From Actinophytocola sp044466355 (lineage in GTDB: Bacteria; Actinomycetota; Actinomycetes; Mycobacteriales; Pseudonocardiaceae), in assembly GCF_044466355.1 (NCBI RefSeq), contig NZ_JBITMQ010000006.1:248001-312000 (forward strand): a stretch of 64,000 bases of DNA. Direction: 5' to 3'. Below, in pieces: positions 50,163-59,277 of the stretch (its first letter is position 1; each line of letters begins with the position of its first letter). A model generated the notes under the pieces. It was not told where the DNA came from. It saw only the letters and a program-made list of their open reading frames with translations, and did no database searches. Both the position numbers and the translations under genes were made by a program.

Positions 50163-51470
50163 TCACTCGGGTAGCGCCCGCCCTCGTGTCTCCGGACAGA
50201 ACGGCACCACCAGCATGCCGACGACGTAGATGAGGCCGAGCACCGTGGCCGCCGTGCTGTAGCCGCCGAACGTCGCGATGATCGTGCCTGCCAGCAGCGG
50301 GCCGAGGAACGCGACGAAACGGGCCGCGTTGAAGACGAACGCCGCACCGGTCGCGCGGAGGTGCGTCGGGTAGAACTCCGGCAGCCAGACCGGCATCCAC
50401 GTGTACTGGCCCAGCGTGAAGAACCCGTTCACCGCGCAGAGCAGCAGCACGAGCGTGAGGTCGTGCGTCCACAGGAACAGCACCGGCGTCATGACCAGCG
50501 ACGCCGCGAAGTACGTGAACACCGTCCCCTTGCGGCCGAACCGGTCGGCCGCGAACCCCAGCGAGATGTACCCGGCGATGGCGCCGACGTTGTAGATCAT
50601 CCCCGCGGTCGACGCGTAGCTCTCCGCCGAGTGGCCGTCCGCGGCGGCGATGGACCCCACGTACGCGGGCACCCACGTCGAGATGCCCCACCACGCCAGC
50701 GTGGTCACCGTCGACATGATCGAACCGAGGATGGTCAGCCGCCGCAGTTTCGGGTCGGCCAGGATCTGGCGCAGCGTGAACCGGGTGTACTCGCGTTCCT
50801 CGTCGGACAGCGACCCGCGTGCCTGCAGTGACGCCCGCCGGGACGCCACCTTCGTCCACTTGTCGGACTCCGGCACCCCGCGCCGCAGCCACAGCGCGAA
50901 GAACGCGGGCAGCACCCCGAGCAGGAACATGTACCGCCACGAGTCGGCGCCCAGCGGGGCGATGAAGTGCCACGCCGCCGACGCCACGAAGAACCCGAGC
51001 CCGAGCCCGCACTGCATGAGCCCGGCGGCCTTCGCCCGCGCGTGCGGCGGCCACATCTCCGCGACCAGCGACGTGCCGGTGCCCCACTCGGAACCGAGCG
51101 TGACGCCGGTCAGCAGCCGCAGCACCAGGAACGACTCCCAGTTCCACGCGAACGCGGACAACCCGGTGAAGACGGAGTACAGCGTGATCGACAGCAGCAG
51201 GACCCGGCGGCGTCCGATGTAGTCGGCCACGATGCCGCCGACGATGCCGCCGACGCCCCACCCGAGCAGCGTCATCGCGATCGTCAGTCCGATGTAGAAA
51301 GCCGGGTTGCCGCCCGGGTGCAGCTGCTTCAGCGCGACCCCGGCGGTGAGGATCAGGGCGTACGTCTCGAACCCGTCGAACAGCCAGCCCAGGTTGGCGG
51401 CGATCAGGGCACGCCACTTGGTCCGGTCCAGCGAGCGGTACCAGGGAGCGGCTTCCCGCACTTCGGTCAT
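50163..51470 (-). CDS. MFS permease (aromatic acid / sugar porter-like)
   Basis: A 435-residue permease with 12 helices. Near the N-terminus NLGWLFDGFETYALILTAGV is typical of the aromatic acid:H+ symporter and metabolite-H+ groups; motif A is GIVADYIGRRRVLLLS, and TGVTLGSEWGTGTSLVAEMW follows. It lies 12 bases downstream of the ABC permease gene on the same strand, so it is probably the last gene of that operon and may import or export the same carboxylate or an intermediate. Confidence 0.9.
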   Translation of the reverse strand: MTEVREAAPWYRSLDRTKWRALIAANLGWLFDGFETYALILTAGVALKQLHPGGNPAFYIGLTIAMTLLGWGVGGIVGGIVADYIGRRRVLLLSITLYSVFTGLSAFAWNWESFLVLRLLTGVTLGSEWGTGTSLVAEMWPPHARAKAAGLMQCGLGLGFFVASAAWHFIAPLGADSWRYMFLLGVLPAFFALWLRRGVPESDKWTKVASRRASLQARGSLSDEEREYTRFTLRQILADPKLRRLTILGSIMSTVTTLAWWGISTWVPAYVGSIAAADGHSAESYASTAGMIYNVGAIAGYISLGFAADRFGRKGTVFTYFAASLVMTPVLFLWTHDLTLVLLLCAVNGFFTLGQYTWMPVWLPEFYPTHLRATGAAFVFNAARFVAFLGPLLAGTIIATFGGYSTAATVLGLIYVVGMLVVPFCPETRGRALPE

Positions 51471-51482
51471 ATGAGACGACTC

Positions 51483-52229
51483 CTATGTCGTGCCACGCAT
51501 GCGCCGCGACACCGCGGTCTCCGCACGCGTGACGACCCAGTTCACCACGAACCCCAGTACTCCCGCGATCGTGAGCAGCCCGTACACCTGCGCGGACAGG
51601 AAGTTGGACTGCGCGGCGCCGAGCGCGGCGCCGAGCCCGTTCACCCTCGTCACGATCTCCACCAGCAGCGTGATGATCAGCGCCAGCGGCGCCGCGACCC
51701 GCACACCCAGCAGGACCGCGGGCAGCAGCGCCGGGGTGAGCACCTTCGTGACCCGGTCCCACCCGGACAGTCCCAGCGTGCGCGGCGTGTCCAGCAGCAC
51801 CGGCGACAGGGACCGCCGCGCCGACCGGCACGTCAGCAGGATCGGCCATGTCGCGGGCAGCACCACGACCACCAGCTTCATCTCCGCCGTGTACCCGAGC
51901 ACCAGCGCGGCCACCGGCACCAGCGACGCGGCGGGCAGCGCACGCAGGAACTCCAGGCTCGGCGACAGCGCGCGGTCGACCGGCCGCGACGCGCCGACGA
52001 GCGTGCCCACCAAGGAACCCAGCACGGTCGCGATGAACAGCCCGAGCACGAACGTGAGCGACGTGTCACCGATGGCGGGCAGCAGCTTGTCGCCGTCCAC
52101 CAGCGGCGTGACGCCGTCGACCCACGTGGACGGTGGTGGGAAGTACGGCGACGCCGGGTCGCCGAGAACCTCCCAGGCAACCAGCAGCAGCACGAGCGGG
52201 ATCAACCCGCGCACAGGAGTACCGCGCAT
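51483..52229 (-). CDS. ABC transporter permease 2 (SsuC/NMT1-type)
   Basis: A 248-residue BPD_transp_1 permease with about six helices. The EAA-type loop is TPRTLGLSGWDRVTKVLTPA, and PYFPPPSTW near the start is typical of the nitrate/sulfonate/thiamine-precursor group. ATG 52229 overlaps the upstream stop (TGATG). Paired with permease 1 it forms a heterodimeric channel. Confidence 0.92.
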   Translation of the reverse strand: MRGTPVRGLIPLVLLLVAWEVLGDPASPYFPPPSTWVDGVTPLVDGDKLLPAIGDTSLTFVLGLFIATVLGSLVGTLVGASRPVDRALSPSLEFLRALPAASLVPVAALVLGYTAEMKLVVVVLPATWPILLTCRSARRSLSPVLLDTPRTLGLSGWDRVTKVLTPALLPAVLLGVRVAAPLALIITLLVEIVTRVNGLGAALGAAQSNFLSAQVYGLLTIAGVLGFVVNWVVTRAETAVSRRMRGTT

Positions 52230-53005
52230 CACGCCTCCCCGGCCGAGGCCAGCTGCCCGCGGAAGGCCAGCCGGGCCGCGCCCATGACGAGTCCGTTGAG
52301 GACGATCCCGGTGACGCCGATGACGAACACCGCGGCGAACATCTGGCCCGGCTGCAACGCCTGCCCCTTCGTGACCAGCAGGAACCCGAGCCCGTCCGGG
52401 TTGCCGACCATCTCGGCCACCAGCGTCAGCACCAGCGACGTCGACAGGCCCAGCCGCAGCCCGACCACGATCGGCGCGGTCGCCGCGGGCAGCCGGATCT
52501 TCCACAGCACCGCCGCACGGGACAGCTTCAGCACCCGCCCGGTCTCCACCAGCCGCGCCTCGGTGCGCATGCCGTTGACCGTGTTCAGCAGGATCGGCCA
52601 CAGCGCGGCGTAGAACGCGACCATGATCTCGGTCTGCATCGAGAACCCGAACAGCAGCACCGCGACCGGCACGAACGCGACGATCGGCAGCGCGCGCAAC
52701 GCCTCCAGGCTCGCCATCGAGTACGTCCACACCGGACGCACCAGCCCGAGCACCGACCCGGCCGCGACGCCGGCCAGCCCGGCGAGCGCCCACCCGGTGA
52801 CCGCAGCCAGCAGCGTGTGCCCGAGCGCGGTGCCCAGTTCGCCGTTGCCGAGCAGCGCACCGAGCCCGACCGCCACATCGGACGGCGGCGGCAGGTAGCT
52901 GAACGTGAGCAGCCCGGTGCGCACGAGCAGTTCCCACAGGCCCAGCCCGAGCACGAACACCACCGCCCCGAGCAGGTTGACGCGCCTAGCCACGGGCCCG
53001 CTCAC
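52229..53005 (-). CDS. ABC transporter permease 1 (SsuC/NMT1-type)
   Basis: A 258-residue permease similar to permease 2: YLPPPSDVAVGLG near the start, ALRALPIVAFVPVAVLLFGF, and an EAA loop TGRVLKLSRAAVLWKIRLPA. GTG 53005 lies inside the ATPase gene (20-base overlap), so translation is tightly coupled. Confidence 0.92.
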   Translation of the reverse strand: MSGPVARRVNLLGAVVFVLGLGLWELLVRTGLLTFSYLPPPSDVAVGLGALLGNGELGTALGHTLLAAVTGWALAGLAGVAAGSVLGLVRPVWTYSMASLEALRALPIVAFVPVAVLLFGFSMQTEIMVAFYAALWPILLNTVNGMRTEARLVETGRVLKLSRAAVLWKIRLPAATAPIVVGLRLGLSTSLVLTLVAEMVGNPDGLGFLLVTKGQALQPGQMFAAVFVIGVTGIVLNGLVMGAARLAFRGQLASAGEA

Positions 53006-53759
53006 CGACCTTGTGCCCGAGCGCCGCGTACACCTCGTGCCGCAGGTCGAGGTAGTCGGCGCGTTCCTTCGTGGCGATCTGGTCGCGCGGCCGCGGCAGC
53101 GGCACGTCCAGCGACAGCCCGACGTTCGCGGGGCTGCCGCTCAGCACGACCAGCCGGTCGGACAGGTAGACGGCCTCCTCGACGTCGTGCGTGACGAACA
53201 CGATCGTGGTGCCGGTCAGCTGGGCCACCTGCTGGAGCTGGTCCTGCAGCGACGCCTTGGTCATCGCGTCGAGCGCGCCGAACGGCTCGTCCATCAGCAG
53301 CACGCGTGGCCGCATGGCGAGCGCGCGGGCGATCTGCACCCGCTGCTGCATGCCCCCCGACAGCCGCCACGGGTACTCGTCGCCGCGATCGGACAGCCCG
53401 ACCATCGCGAGCGCATCGTCGACGCGGGCGTTCCGTTCGGCCTTGTCGAGCTTCTCGATGCCCAGTGCCACGTTGCGGCGCACGGTCCGCCACGGCAGCA
53501 GCGAGTGCGCGTAGTCCTGGAACACGGTGACCACGCCGTCGGGCGGCCCCGCGATGTCGACGCCGTCGCAGGTGATCGACCCGCCCGTCGCGGGCTGCAG
53601 CCCGCCGAGCACGCGCAGCAGCGTGGTCTTGCCGGACCCGGACGTGCCGAGCACCGACACGAACTCGCCCTTCTCGACCCGGAAACGCACCCCCGAGAGG
53701 ATGTGCACCGGCCCGTTCGCGCCGGGCAGGGTGACCGAGAGGTCGTCGCAGGAGATCAT
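52986..53759 (-). CDS. ABC transporter ATP-binding protein (SsuB/TauB-like)
   Basis: A 257-residue ATPase: Walker A VLGTSGSGKTTLLRVLGG, Q-loop VFQDYAHSLLPWRT, signature WRLSGGMQQRVQIARALAMR, Walker B VLLMDEPFGALDAMTK, H-loop FVTHDVEEA. It energises import by the two permeases and the lipoprotein at 54406-55365. ATG 53759 overlaps the isochorismatase-like stop (TGATG). Confidence 0.95.
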   Translation of the reverse strand: MISCDDLSVTLPGANGPVHILSGVRFRVEKGEFVSVLGTSGSGKTTLLRVLGGLQPATGGSITCDGVDIAGPPDGVVTVFQDYAHSLLPWRTVRRNVALGIEKLDKAERNARVDDALAMVGLSDRGDEYPWRLSGGMQQRVQIARALAMRPRVLLMDEPFGALDAMTKASLQDQLQQVAQLTGTTIVFVTHDVEEAVYLSDRLVVLSGSPANVGLSLDVPLPRPRDQIATKERADYLDLRHEVYAALGHKVGERARG

Positions 53760-54403
53760 CAGGTTCCCATCAGCTCGATCGCTCGTCCGGTGTCCACAAC
53801 GGACCCGTACTTCAGCTGGATGTCGAACAGGTTGGCCGCGTGCGCGAACGGTGAGCGGTCGAAGCACGCGTCCTCCGCGACCAGCACGCGGAAACCGTAC
53901 GAGGCGGCGTCGACCACCGTGGCCCGCACGCAGCCGGACGTGGTGGTCCCGCACACGACCAGCGTGTCCACTCCGTGCCTGGTCAGGTACGTCAGCAGTG
54001 GTGTGCCAAAGAACGCGCTCGCCTTCGCCTTCGACAGCACGTACTCGTCGTCGCGGGGCGTCAGCTCCGGCGGGAACGGCGCCTCGTGCACACGCCGAGC
54101 CGTCGCGGGATCGCTCGACAGCTTCACCGCGCCGCCGACGAACACCGCGTCCGGTGCGGACCCGCACGTGAGCACACGCGGGACGCCCAGCTCACGTGCG
54201 TGGTCCAGCAGCTTCACGATGGCGGGCAACCGGTCCCGGCCGACCTGGCCGCAGCCGGTCGGGTAGTCGGTGGAGATGAACGACAGCGTCACGTCGATCA
54301 CCAGCAGGCACACCCGCGAACCGGCCTCGACCTCGCCGCCGAAACCGCGCTCCCGCAACCGTTCCAGCTCACCGGCGGGAACGAACTCGTCCCAGACGGC
54401 CAT
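53759..54403 (-). CDS. Isochorismatase-like cysteine hydrolase (amidase)
   Basis: A 214-residue hydrolase with the complete triad of the family: Asp in CLLVIDVTLSFIS, Lys in YVLSKAKASAFFGT, and nucleophilic Cys in VVCGTTTSGCVRATVVDAAS. Relatives hydrolyse N-carbamoylsarcosine, nicotinamide, ureidoacrylate or maleamate, releasing ammonia. It is embedded between the ABC binding protein and ATPase, so its substrate is probably the imported compound or a close product. In nicotinate pathways the maleamate amidase belongs here; that comparison is inference. Confidence 0.9.
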   Translation of the reverse strand: MAVWDEFVPAGELERLRERGFGGEVEAGSRVCLLVIDVTLSFISTDYPTGCGQVGRDRLPAIVKLLDHARELGVPRVLTCGSAPDAVFVGGAVKLSSDPATARRVHEAPFPPELTPRDDEYVLSKAKASAFFGTPLLTYLTRHGVDTLVVCGTTTSGCVRATVVDAASYGFRVLVAEDACFDRSPFAHAANLFDIQLKYGSVVDTGRAIELMGT

Positions 54404-54405
54404 GG

Positions 54406-55365
54406 TCAGCCCGCCGACGCGACGAGCTTGTCGAGGTCGACGTCACCGGTGAAGCCGTCGGCGTCCTTCATGGCCCGCAGCCACACCTCCATGTCCTGCG
54501 GCCGGATCTCGGTGGTGTAGGTCGGCAGCTTCGCGGCCTTGATCGCGGGGTCGGGCAGGCCGGTGTACTCCTTGAGCACCGTCCGTGCCTCGGCGTCGTT
54601 GTCGGTGATGAACCGCGCGGCCTCGTCCAGCGCGGCCCGGAAGTCCGCCAGCACGTCCGCGTTCTGCGCGGCGAAGTCCTGCTTCGCGATCCACAGGATG
54701 GCCGACAGCTCGGGTGCCAGCTCCAGGTACGGGTCGCCGAGGTTCACCGCGTTCGGGTCGCCGAGGATGTTGGTGGCGAACGGCATCACGGTCTCGACCG
54801 CGTCGATCCGGCCCGCCGCCAGCTGGTCGGCCTGCGCGGGCCCGTCCACCTGCACGATCTTCACGCTCGCCGGGTCGACACCCTCCTTCTTCAGCCACGC
54901 CTTGGTGGCGATGTGCGTGGTGCCGGTCTCGGTCAGCACGCCGAGCGTCTTGCCTTCCAGTTGCGTGATGTCGGTGATGCCGGAGGACTTCGACCCGATC
55001 ACGAAACCGGTCGGGTTGTCCTCGACGTCGAGGGTCGCGCCGGACACCTGGGTGACCGGGATGCCCTGCTGTGCCGCGGCGATCACGGTCGTGGGCACGG
55101 ACAGGGCGATGTCGAACGAGCGGCCGAGCGTGCCCGGCAGCGTGCCGATGTTCTCGACCTTCGTGTACTCCACCTTGAGGTCGTGCTTGGCGAAGATGCC
55201 CTCCGCCATGGCCACCTGCACGGGCAGCGCGGCGGCGTTGGAGTTGTGCGCGATGCGCAGCGTGCGGGGGTCGCCGTCACCGGAGTTGGCGCCGGCACCG
55301 GCACCGCAGCCGCTCGCCAGCACGAGCAGGGCCGCGACGGCGGCAAGCTTGGGGATCGTGGCCAT
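54406..55365 (-). CDS. ABC substrate-binding lipoprotein (NMT1/SsuA-like)
   Basis: A 319-residue lipoprotein; signal peptide MATIPKLAAVAALLVLASGC with Cys20 lipidated. The periplasmic-binding type 2 fold shows LRIAHNSNAAALPVQVAMAE, FAKHDLKVEYTKVEN, LEGKTLGVLTETGTTHIATK and AGRIDAVETVMPFA. The group binds sulfonates, pyrimidines, phthalate-like or nitrate-like ligands. ATG 55365 has GGGAGC upstream; 2 bases separate it from the amidase. First gene of the operon, divergent from the CoxG-like gene. Confidence 0.92.
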   Translation of the reverse strand: MATIPKLAAVAALLVLASGCGAGAGANSGDGDPRTLRIAHNSNAAALPVQVAMAEGIFAKHDLKVEYTKVENIGTLPGTLGRSFDIALSVPTTVIAAAQQGIPVTQVSGATLDVEDNPTGFVIGSKSSGITDITQLEGKTLGVLTETGTTHIATKAWLKKEGVDPASVKIVQVDGPAQADQLAAGRIDAVETVMPFATNILGDPNAVNLGDPYLELAPELSAILWIAKQDFAAQNADVLADFRAALDEAARFITDNDAEARTVLKEYTGLPDPAIKAAKLPTYTTEIRPQDMEVWLRAMKDADGFTGDVDLDKLVASAG

Positions 55366-55398
55366 GGGGAAGCTCCCTGGTCCTCTATGCGACACTCG

Positions 55399-55407
55399 TT
55401 GTCCTGT
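55399..55407 (-). promoter_or_regulatory. ACAGGACAA motif, left copy
   Basis: Read on the minus strand, ACAGGACAA. The mirror copy on the plus strand is at 55497-55505. Both sit in the 150-base divergent region and point away from each other, as expected for a regulator shared by the two operons. Confidence 0.45.
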
Positions 55408-55460
55408 GGAGCGGATGCTAGGAGTGCGTTTCGGGTGCGTCAAGGCCCGCTTCGTCCGGC

Positions 55461-55510
55461 TTGACACTCTGTTACGGGAGTTCTACTGTCCCGCTGACAG
55501 GACAAACAGT
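55461..55510 (+). promoter_or_regulatory. Strong sigma-70-like promoter and operator for the hydroxylase B operon
   Basis: TTGACA (55461-55466), 17-base spacer, TACTGT (55484-55489). Start of transcription would be near 55496. Overlapping the start is an inverted pattern ACTGTCC (55485-55491) ... GGACAAACAGT (55500-55510) containing the right ACAGGACAA copy (55497-55505). The IclR protein at 61886 is the likely ligand-responsive regulator. Confidence 0.65.
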
Positions 55511-55515
55511 CTCGT

Positions 55516-56169
55516 ATGGCGGTCTTCATGAAACTAGAGTCCGAGTTCTCCGTGCCTGCGCATCCGTCGACGGTGTTCAAGCTCTTCTTCGATCCGGAGG
55601 TCATGCGCGGCTGCATTCCCGGCTGCGAGGAACTGGTCCGCGTCGACGACACGACCTACACGGGCCGCCTGGTCAACGAGGTCGCGCACGTGCGCTTCTC
55701 GGCGGGCTTCTCCGCGACCATCCGGTCGATCGACGAGGCGGGGGAGACCAGGACGGTCACCGCCCTGCTCAAGGGGGAGGACCGCAGACTGGGCAGCTCC
55801 ATCAAGATCGACGCCACGCTCACCGTCCGGCCGAACGGTGACGAGGCGTCCGTGATCGGCTATCGGATGGACATGGCGCTGTGGGGCAAGCTCGGCCGCC
55901 TCGGCGAGCCGATCATCCGGCGCCGCAGCCGCGAGGTCGAGCTGGAGTTCGCCCGCTCCCTCGCGATCGCGTGCGGCGCCCCGGCCGAGGCGGTCCCGCA
56001 GAAGGAGAAGCCGCGCAAGAAGGTGGTCGCGCGGCCTGCCGCCGCCCAGCCGGTCACCGCCGCTCCCACCCCGGATCTCGCGATCGCGGCGACGCGGAAG
56101 CTCGCCGTGGTCGCGACCGTCGTCTCCGTCGTGGCCCTGGTGGTCGCCGTGCTGAAGCGGGGGCGGTGA
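55516..56169 (+). CDS. CoxG-like SRPBCC protein with C-terminal membrane anchor
   Basis: A 217-residue protein. Residues ~5-150 are the CoxG/SRPBCC domain: FSVPAHPSTVFKLFFDPEVM, CIPGCEELVRVDDTTYTGRL and SIKIDATLTVRPNG. A Lys/Pro/Ala linker follows, then a C-terminal membrane helix (LAVVATVVSVVALVVAVL) and a basic tip. In carboxydotrophs CoxG anchors CO dehydrogenase to the membrane and delivers quinone, so here it likely recruits hydroxylase B. ATG 55516 is chosen; ATG 55528 is possible. Confidence 0.9.
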   Translation: MAVFMKLESEFSVPAHPSTVFKLFFDPEVMRGCIPGCEELVRVDDTTYTGRLVNEVAHVRFSAGFSATIRSIDEAGETRTVTALLKGEDRRLGSSIKIDATLTVRPNGDEASVIGYRMDMALWGKLGRLGEPIIRRRSREVELEFARSLAIACGAPAEAVPQKEKPRKKVVARPAAAQPVTAAPTPDLAIAATRKLAVVATVVSVVALVVAVLKRGR

Positions 56170-56984
56170 TGCCCCAGCTGCACCGGCCGACCTCACTCGA
56201 CGAGGCCGTCGAACTGCTGTCCAGTCTGGACAACCCGATGGTCTACGGCGGTGGCACCGCCATCCAGATCCTGATCAAACAGGGCATCCTGTTCGCCGAC
56301 CACTTCGTCGACCTCGCCAGCGTGCCCGGCCTGCGGGAGGTCACCGCGGACGACCGCGGGGTCACCGTCGGGCCGATGGTGTCGCTCCGCCGCATGGAGA
56401 CCGCGGCCCCACCGCTCGCCGCCGACGCGTACCGGCACGTCGCGAACCCCCGCGTCCGCAACACCGCCAGCGTCGGTGGCAACCTCGCCCACGGCGACTA
56501 CCGGCTCGACCCGCCGACCGCCTTGCTGGTGCTGGACGCGGTCGTCCTAGCCACGTCCGTCGACGGCACCCGCGAGATCGGAGTGCGGGAGTTCTTCACC
56601 GACTTCCAGGAGACCGCGCTCGAACCGGGCGAGATGGTCTCCGGGGTGCGGATACCGCACCAGGATCCCGGCGCGGGCCACCACTTCGAGAAGAAGTCGT
56701 CGCTCGGCGAGAACGACTGGCCCGCCGCCTCGGCCGCCGTGCTGCTCGACGACCGGACGGTCCACATCGGACTCGGCGCGGTGGCGCCGGTGCCGGTGTA
56801 CGTGACCGCCGACATCGCGGGCCTCGACGACCAGGGTGCCGTGGACGCCGCCATCGCCGCCGTCGAGCCCGTGCTGGACCCGATCCCGGACGTCCGCGGC
56901 GGCGTCGAGTACAAGCGCAGGCTCGCGCGGGTGACCGTCGAGGACGCCGTCCGTCGTGCGTGGAAGGACCGCAACCATGGGTGA
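56169..56984 (+). CDS. Molybdenum hydroxylase B, FAD-binding medium subunit
   Basis: A 271-residue CoxM/XdhB-like flavoprotein: PMVYGGGTAIQILIKQG and VRNTASVGGNLAHGDYRLDP are the two FAD motifs. It accepts electrons from the [2Fe-2S] subunit at 59274. ATG 56169 overlaps the CoxG-like stop. Subunit order here is M-L-S, unlike cluster A (M-S-L). Confidence 0.94.
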   Translation: MPQLHRPTSLDEAVELLSSLDNPMVYGGGTAIQILIKQGILFADHFVDLASVPGLREVTADDRGVTVGPMVSLRRMETAAPPLAADAYRHVANPRVRNTASVGGNLAHGDYRLDPPTALLVLDAVVLATSVDGTREIGVREFFTDFQETALEPGEMVSGVRIPHQDPGAGHHFEKKSSLGENDWPAASAAVLLDDRTVHIGLGAVAPVPVYVTADIAGLDDQGAVDAAIAAVEPVLDPIPDVRGGVEYKRRLARVTVEDAVRRAWKDRNHG

Positions 56985-59277
56985 CCAAGTCGGCCTCTCC
57001 CGGCCGCGATTCGACATGGCGGGCCGCGTGCGCGGGCTCGTCTCACACGTGAGCGACCAGCCCGTCGGCACCGGCGCGCACGTCGCGCTGCACCGCGGCA
57101 CGGCCCCGCACGCGCTGATCAGCGAGGTCCACGTCGACGAGGCGCTGGCCATGCCCGGCGTGTACGCCGTGGTCACCGGCCTGGACCTGTACAAGCAGCT
57201 CGGCGACCGCATCCTCACCGGTCCCGCGTTCGCCGACCAGCCCGGTCTCGCGCACGAGAAGGTCCGGTACGTCGGAGAACCGGTCGCCGCGGTGCTCGCC
57301 GCCGACCTGAAGACCGCGCGTGCCGCCGCCGACGCCGTGTGGGTGGACTACGAGGAGCTGCCACCGGTCTACGACCTGCGTGACGCGCTCGAAGGCGACG
57401 CCTACGTGCACGACGAGCTGAAACCGTCGTCGGTGTTCGGCGACCTGCGGCACCTGCGCGGGGTGCGCGACACCAACGTGAACTACGAGTACAACCTGCG
57501 CCACGGGGACGCGGCGGCCGCCCGCGACGGCGGCGCCACCACCGTGACCGGCGAGTTCTGGGCGCCGCCGACCCACCACGTGCCGATCGAGCTGCCGTGC
57601 ACGATCGCGTGGGTCGAGGCCGGGCGCCTGGAGATGGTGACCACCACCCAGACCCCGTCGTACGTGCGGCAGACCGTGTCCGACCTGCTGGACCTGCCGC
57701 TGTCGCGGGTCCGGATCACCACCAGACCGCTCGGTGGCAGCTTCGGCGCGAAGATGTACGACCGGCTCGAACCCCTGGCCGCCGCGCTCGCGTGGACCAC
57801 CGGCCGCAAGGTCCGGTTGTTCGCCTCACGGGAGGAGTCTTTCCTGCTCACCACCCGCCACGGCGCGGGGGTCACGTCGAGCATGACCGCCGACGCCGAC
57901 GGCAACCTGGTGAGCGCGATCGCCGACGTCCGGTACGACACCGGCGCGTACGCCGACGTGGGTCCGCGCATCACCGCCAAGTCCGGCATGGTCGCGTCCG
58001 GCCCGTACCGGATCGCGAACGCGAGCGTGCGGTCCCGCTGCGTCTACACGAACAAGCCGTCCGCCGGGCCGTTCCGAGGGTTCGGCGTGCCGCAGGTGAC
58101 GTGGTCGCACGAGTCCCTGATCGACGAACTGGCCGTCCAGCTCGGCGAGGACCCGGTCGAGTTCCGCAGGCGGCACCTCCTCCGCGAGGGCGACGAGGCG
58201 CCGATGGGCACGAGGATGCACAGCGCGGACTTCGTCGGCTGCCTCGACGCGGTCGCCGACGCCATCGGCTGGGACCAGCCGATCGAGCGCGGCGAGGGGC
58301 GGATCAGGCGTGGCCGCGGGGTCGCGGTCGGCGTGAAGGCCGTCCTGACGCCGACCATCGCGAACGCCGTGCTGCAGCTGAACCAGGACGCGTCGGCGAC
58401 GCTGCTGATCAGCACCGTCGACATGGGCCAGGGCAGCGACACGATCATGGCGCAGATCGCAGCGGACGTGCTCCGCATGGACTCGGCGCGGATCCACGTC
58501 GTGCGGGCCGACACCGACGCCACCCCGTACGACACGATCACCGCGGGCAGCCGGTCCACCTACCACACCGGTAACGCCGTGCGGAAGGTCGCGGAAGCCA
58601 TGCGCGCCAAGCTGATCGGCCTCGCCGCACAGCACTTCGGCGCGGACGTGCTCGTGGACACTGTGACGCTCGACGCCGACGGCCTGCACCACGGCGACGC
58701 GGTCGTGTCCGTCCCGGACCTGATCCACGGCCACTTCGGCGCGCGCGGCGCGACCGTCACCGCCGAGGCCAACTACACGTCCGAATGGGTGCCCTACGAC
58801 AAGGAGACCGGCCGCTCGGCGAAGGTCACCGAGCACTGGTTCGCCGGTGCCGTCGGCGTCCAGCTCACGGTCGACACCGCGACCGGCCGCGTCCACCTCG
58901 AACACCTGGCGGTGAGCGGTGACGTGGGCAAGGCGATCAACCCGAAGCTCGTCGAACAGCAGCTGTCCGGCGCGGCGATCATGGGTATCGGGCACGCGTT
59001 GTTCGACCAGCTCGTGCTCGACCAGGGCCAGCTGATCAACGGCACACTGCTCGACTACCAGCTGCCGTCGATCAAGGACCTGCCGGACAAGCTGACGCCG
59101 ATCATCGTCGAGAGCCCGCACGACACCGGCCCGTTCGGCGCGAAAGGCGTGGGGGAGACCGGCATCCTGGGCGTCGCCCCCGCGATCGCCAACGCCGTCC
59201 GCGACGCGCTCGGCGTCCGCATCACCACGCTGCCGCTCACGCCGGAGTCGATCGTCGCGGCCCTGGAGGGGAAATGA
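56977..59277 (+). CDS. Molybdenum hydroxylase B, unsplit large subunit
   Basis: A 766-residue molybdopterin subunit of normal length. Hammerhead domain: VRYVGEPVAAVLAADLKTAR. Mo-binding regions: TTRPLGGSFGAKMYDRLEPL, AGPFRGFGVPQ, STVDMGQGSDTIMAQ and the catalytic FGAKGVGETGILGVAPAIAN with its general-base Glu. It lacks the AYxCSFR motif of true CO dehydrogenase, so the substrate is organic. It hydroxylates an aromatic or aldehyde carbon using water-derived oxygen. ATG 56977 overlaps the FAD-subunit gene by 8 bases. Confidence 0.95.
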   Translation: MGDQVGLSRPRFDMAGRVRGLVSHVSDQPVGTGAHVALHRGTAPHALISEVHVDEALAMPGVYAVVTGLDLYKQLGDRILTGPAFADQPGLAHEKVRYVGEPVAAVLAADLKTARAAADAVWVDYEELPPVYDLRDALEGDAYVHDELKPSSVFGDLRHLRGVRDTNVNYEYNLRHGDAAAARDGGATTVTGEFWAPPTHHVPIELPCTIAWVEAGRLEMVTTTQTPSYVRQTVSDLLDLPLSRVRITTRPLGGSFGAKMYDRLEPLAAALAWTTGRKVRLFASREESFLLTTRHGAGVTSSMTADADGNLVSAIADVRYDTGAYADVGPRITAKSGMVASGPYRIANASVRSRCVYTNKPSAGPFRGFGVPQVTWSHESLIDELAVQLGEDPVEFRRRHLLREGDEAPMGTRMHSADFVGCLDAVADAIGWDQPIERGEGRIRRGRGVAVGVKAVLTPTIANAVLQLNQDASATLLISTVDMGQGSDTIMAQIAADVLRMDSARIHVVRADTDATPYDTITAGSRSTYHTGNAVRKVAEAMRAKLIGLAAQHFGADVLVDTVTLDADGLHHGDAVVSVPDLIHGHFGARGATVTAEANYTSEWVPYDKETGRSAKVTEHWFAGAVGVQLTVDTATGRVHLEHLAVSGDVGKAINPKLVEQQLSGAAIMGIGHALFDQLVLDQGQLINGTLLDYQLPSIKDLPDKLTPIIVESPHDTGPFGAKGVGETGILGVAPAIANAVRDALGVRITTLPLTPESIVAALEGK

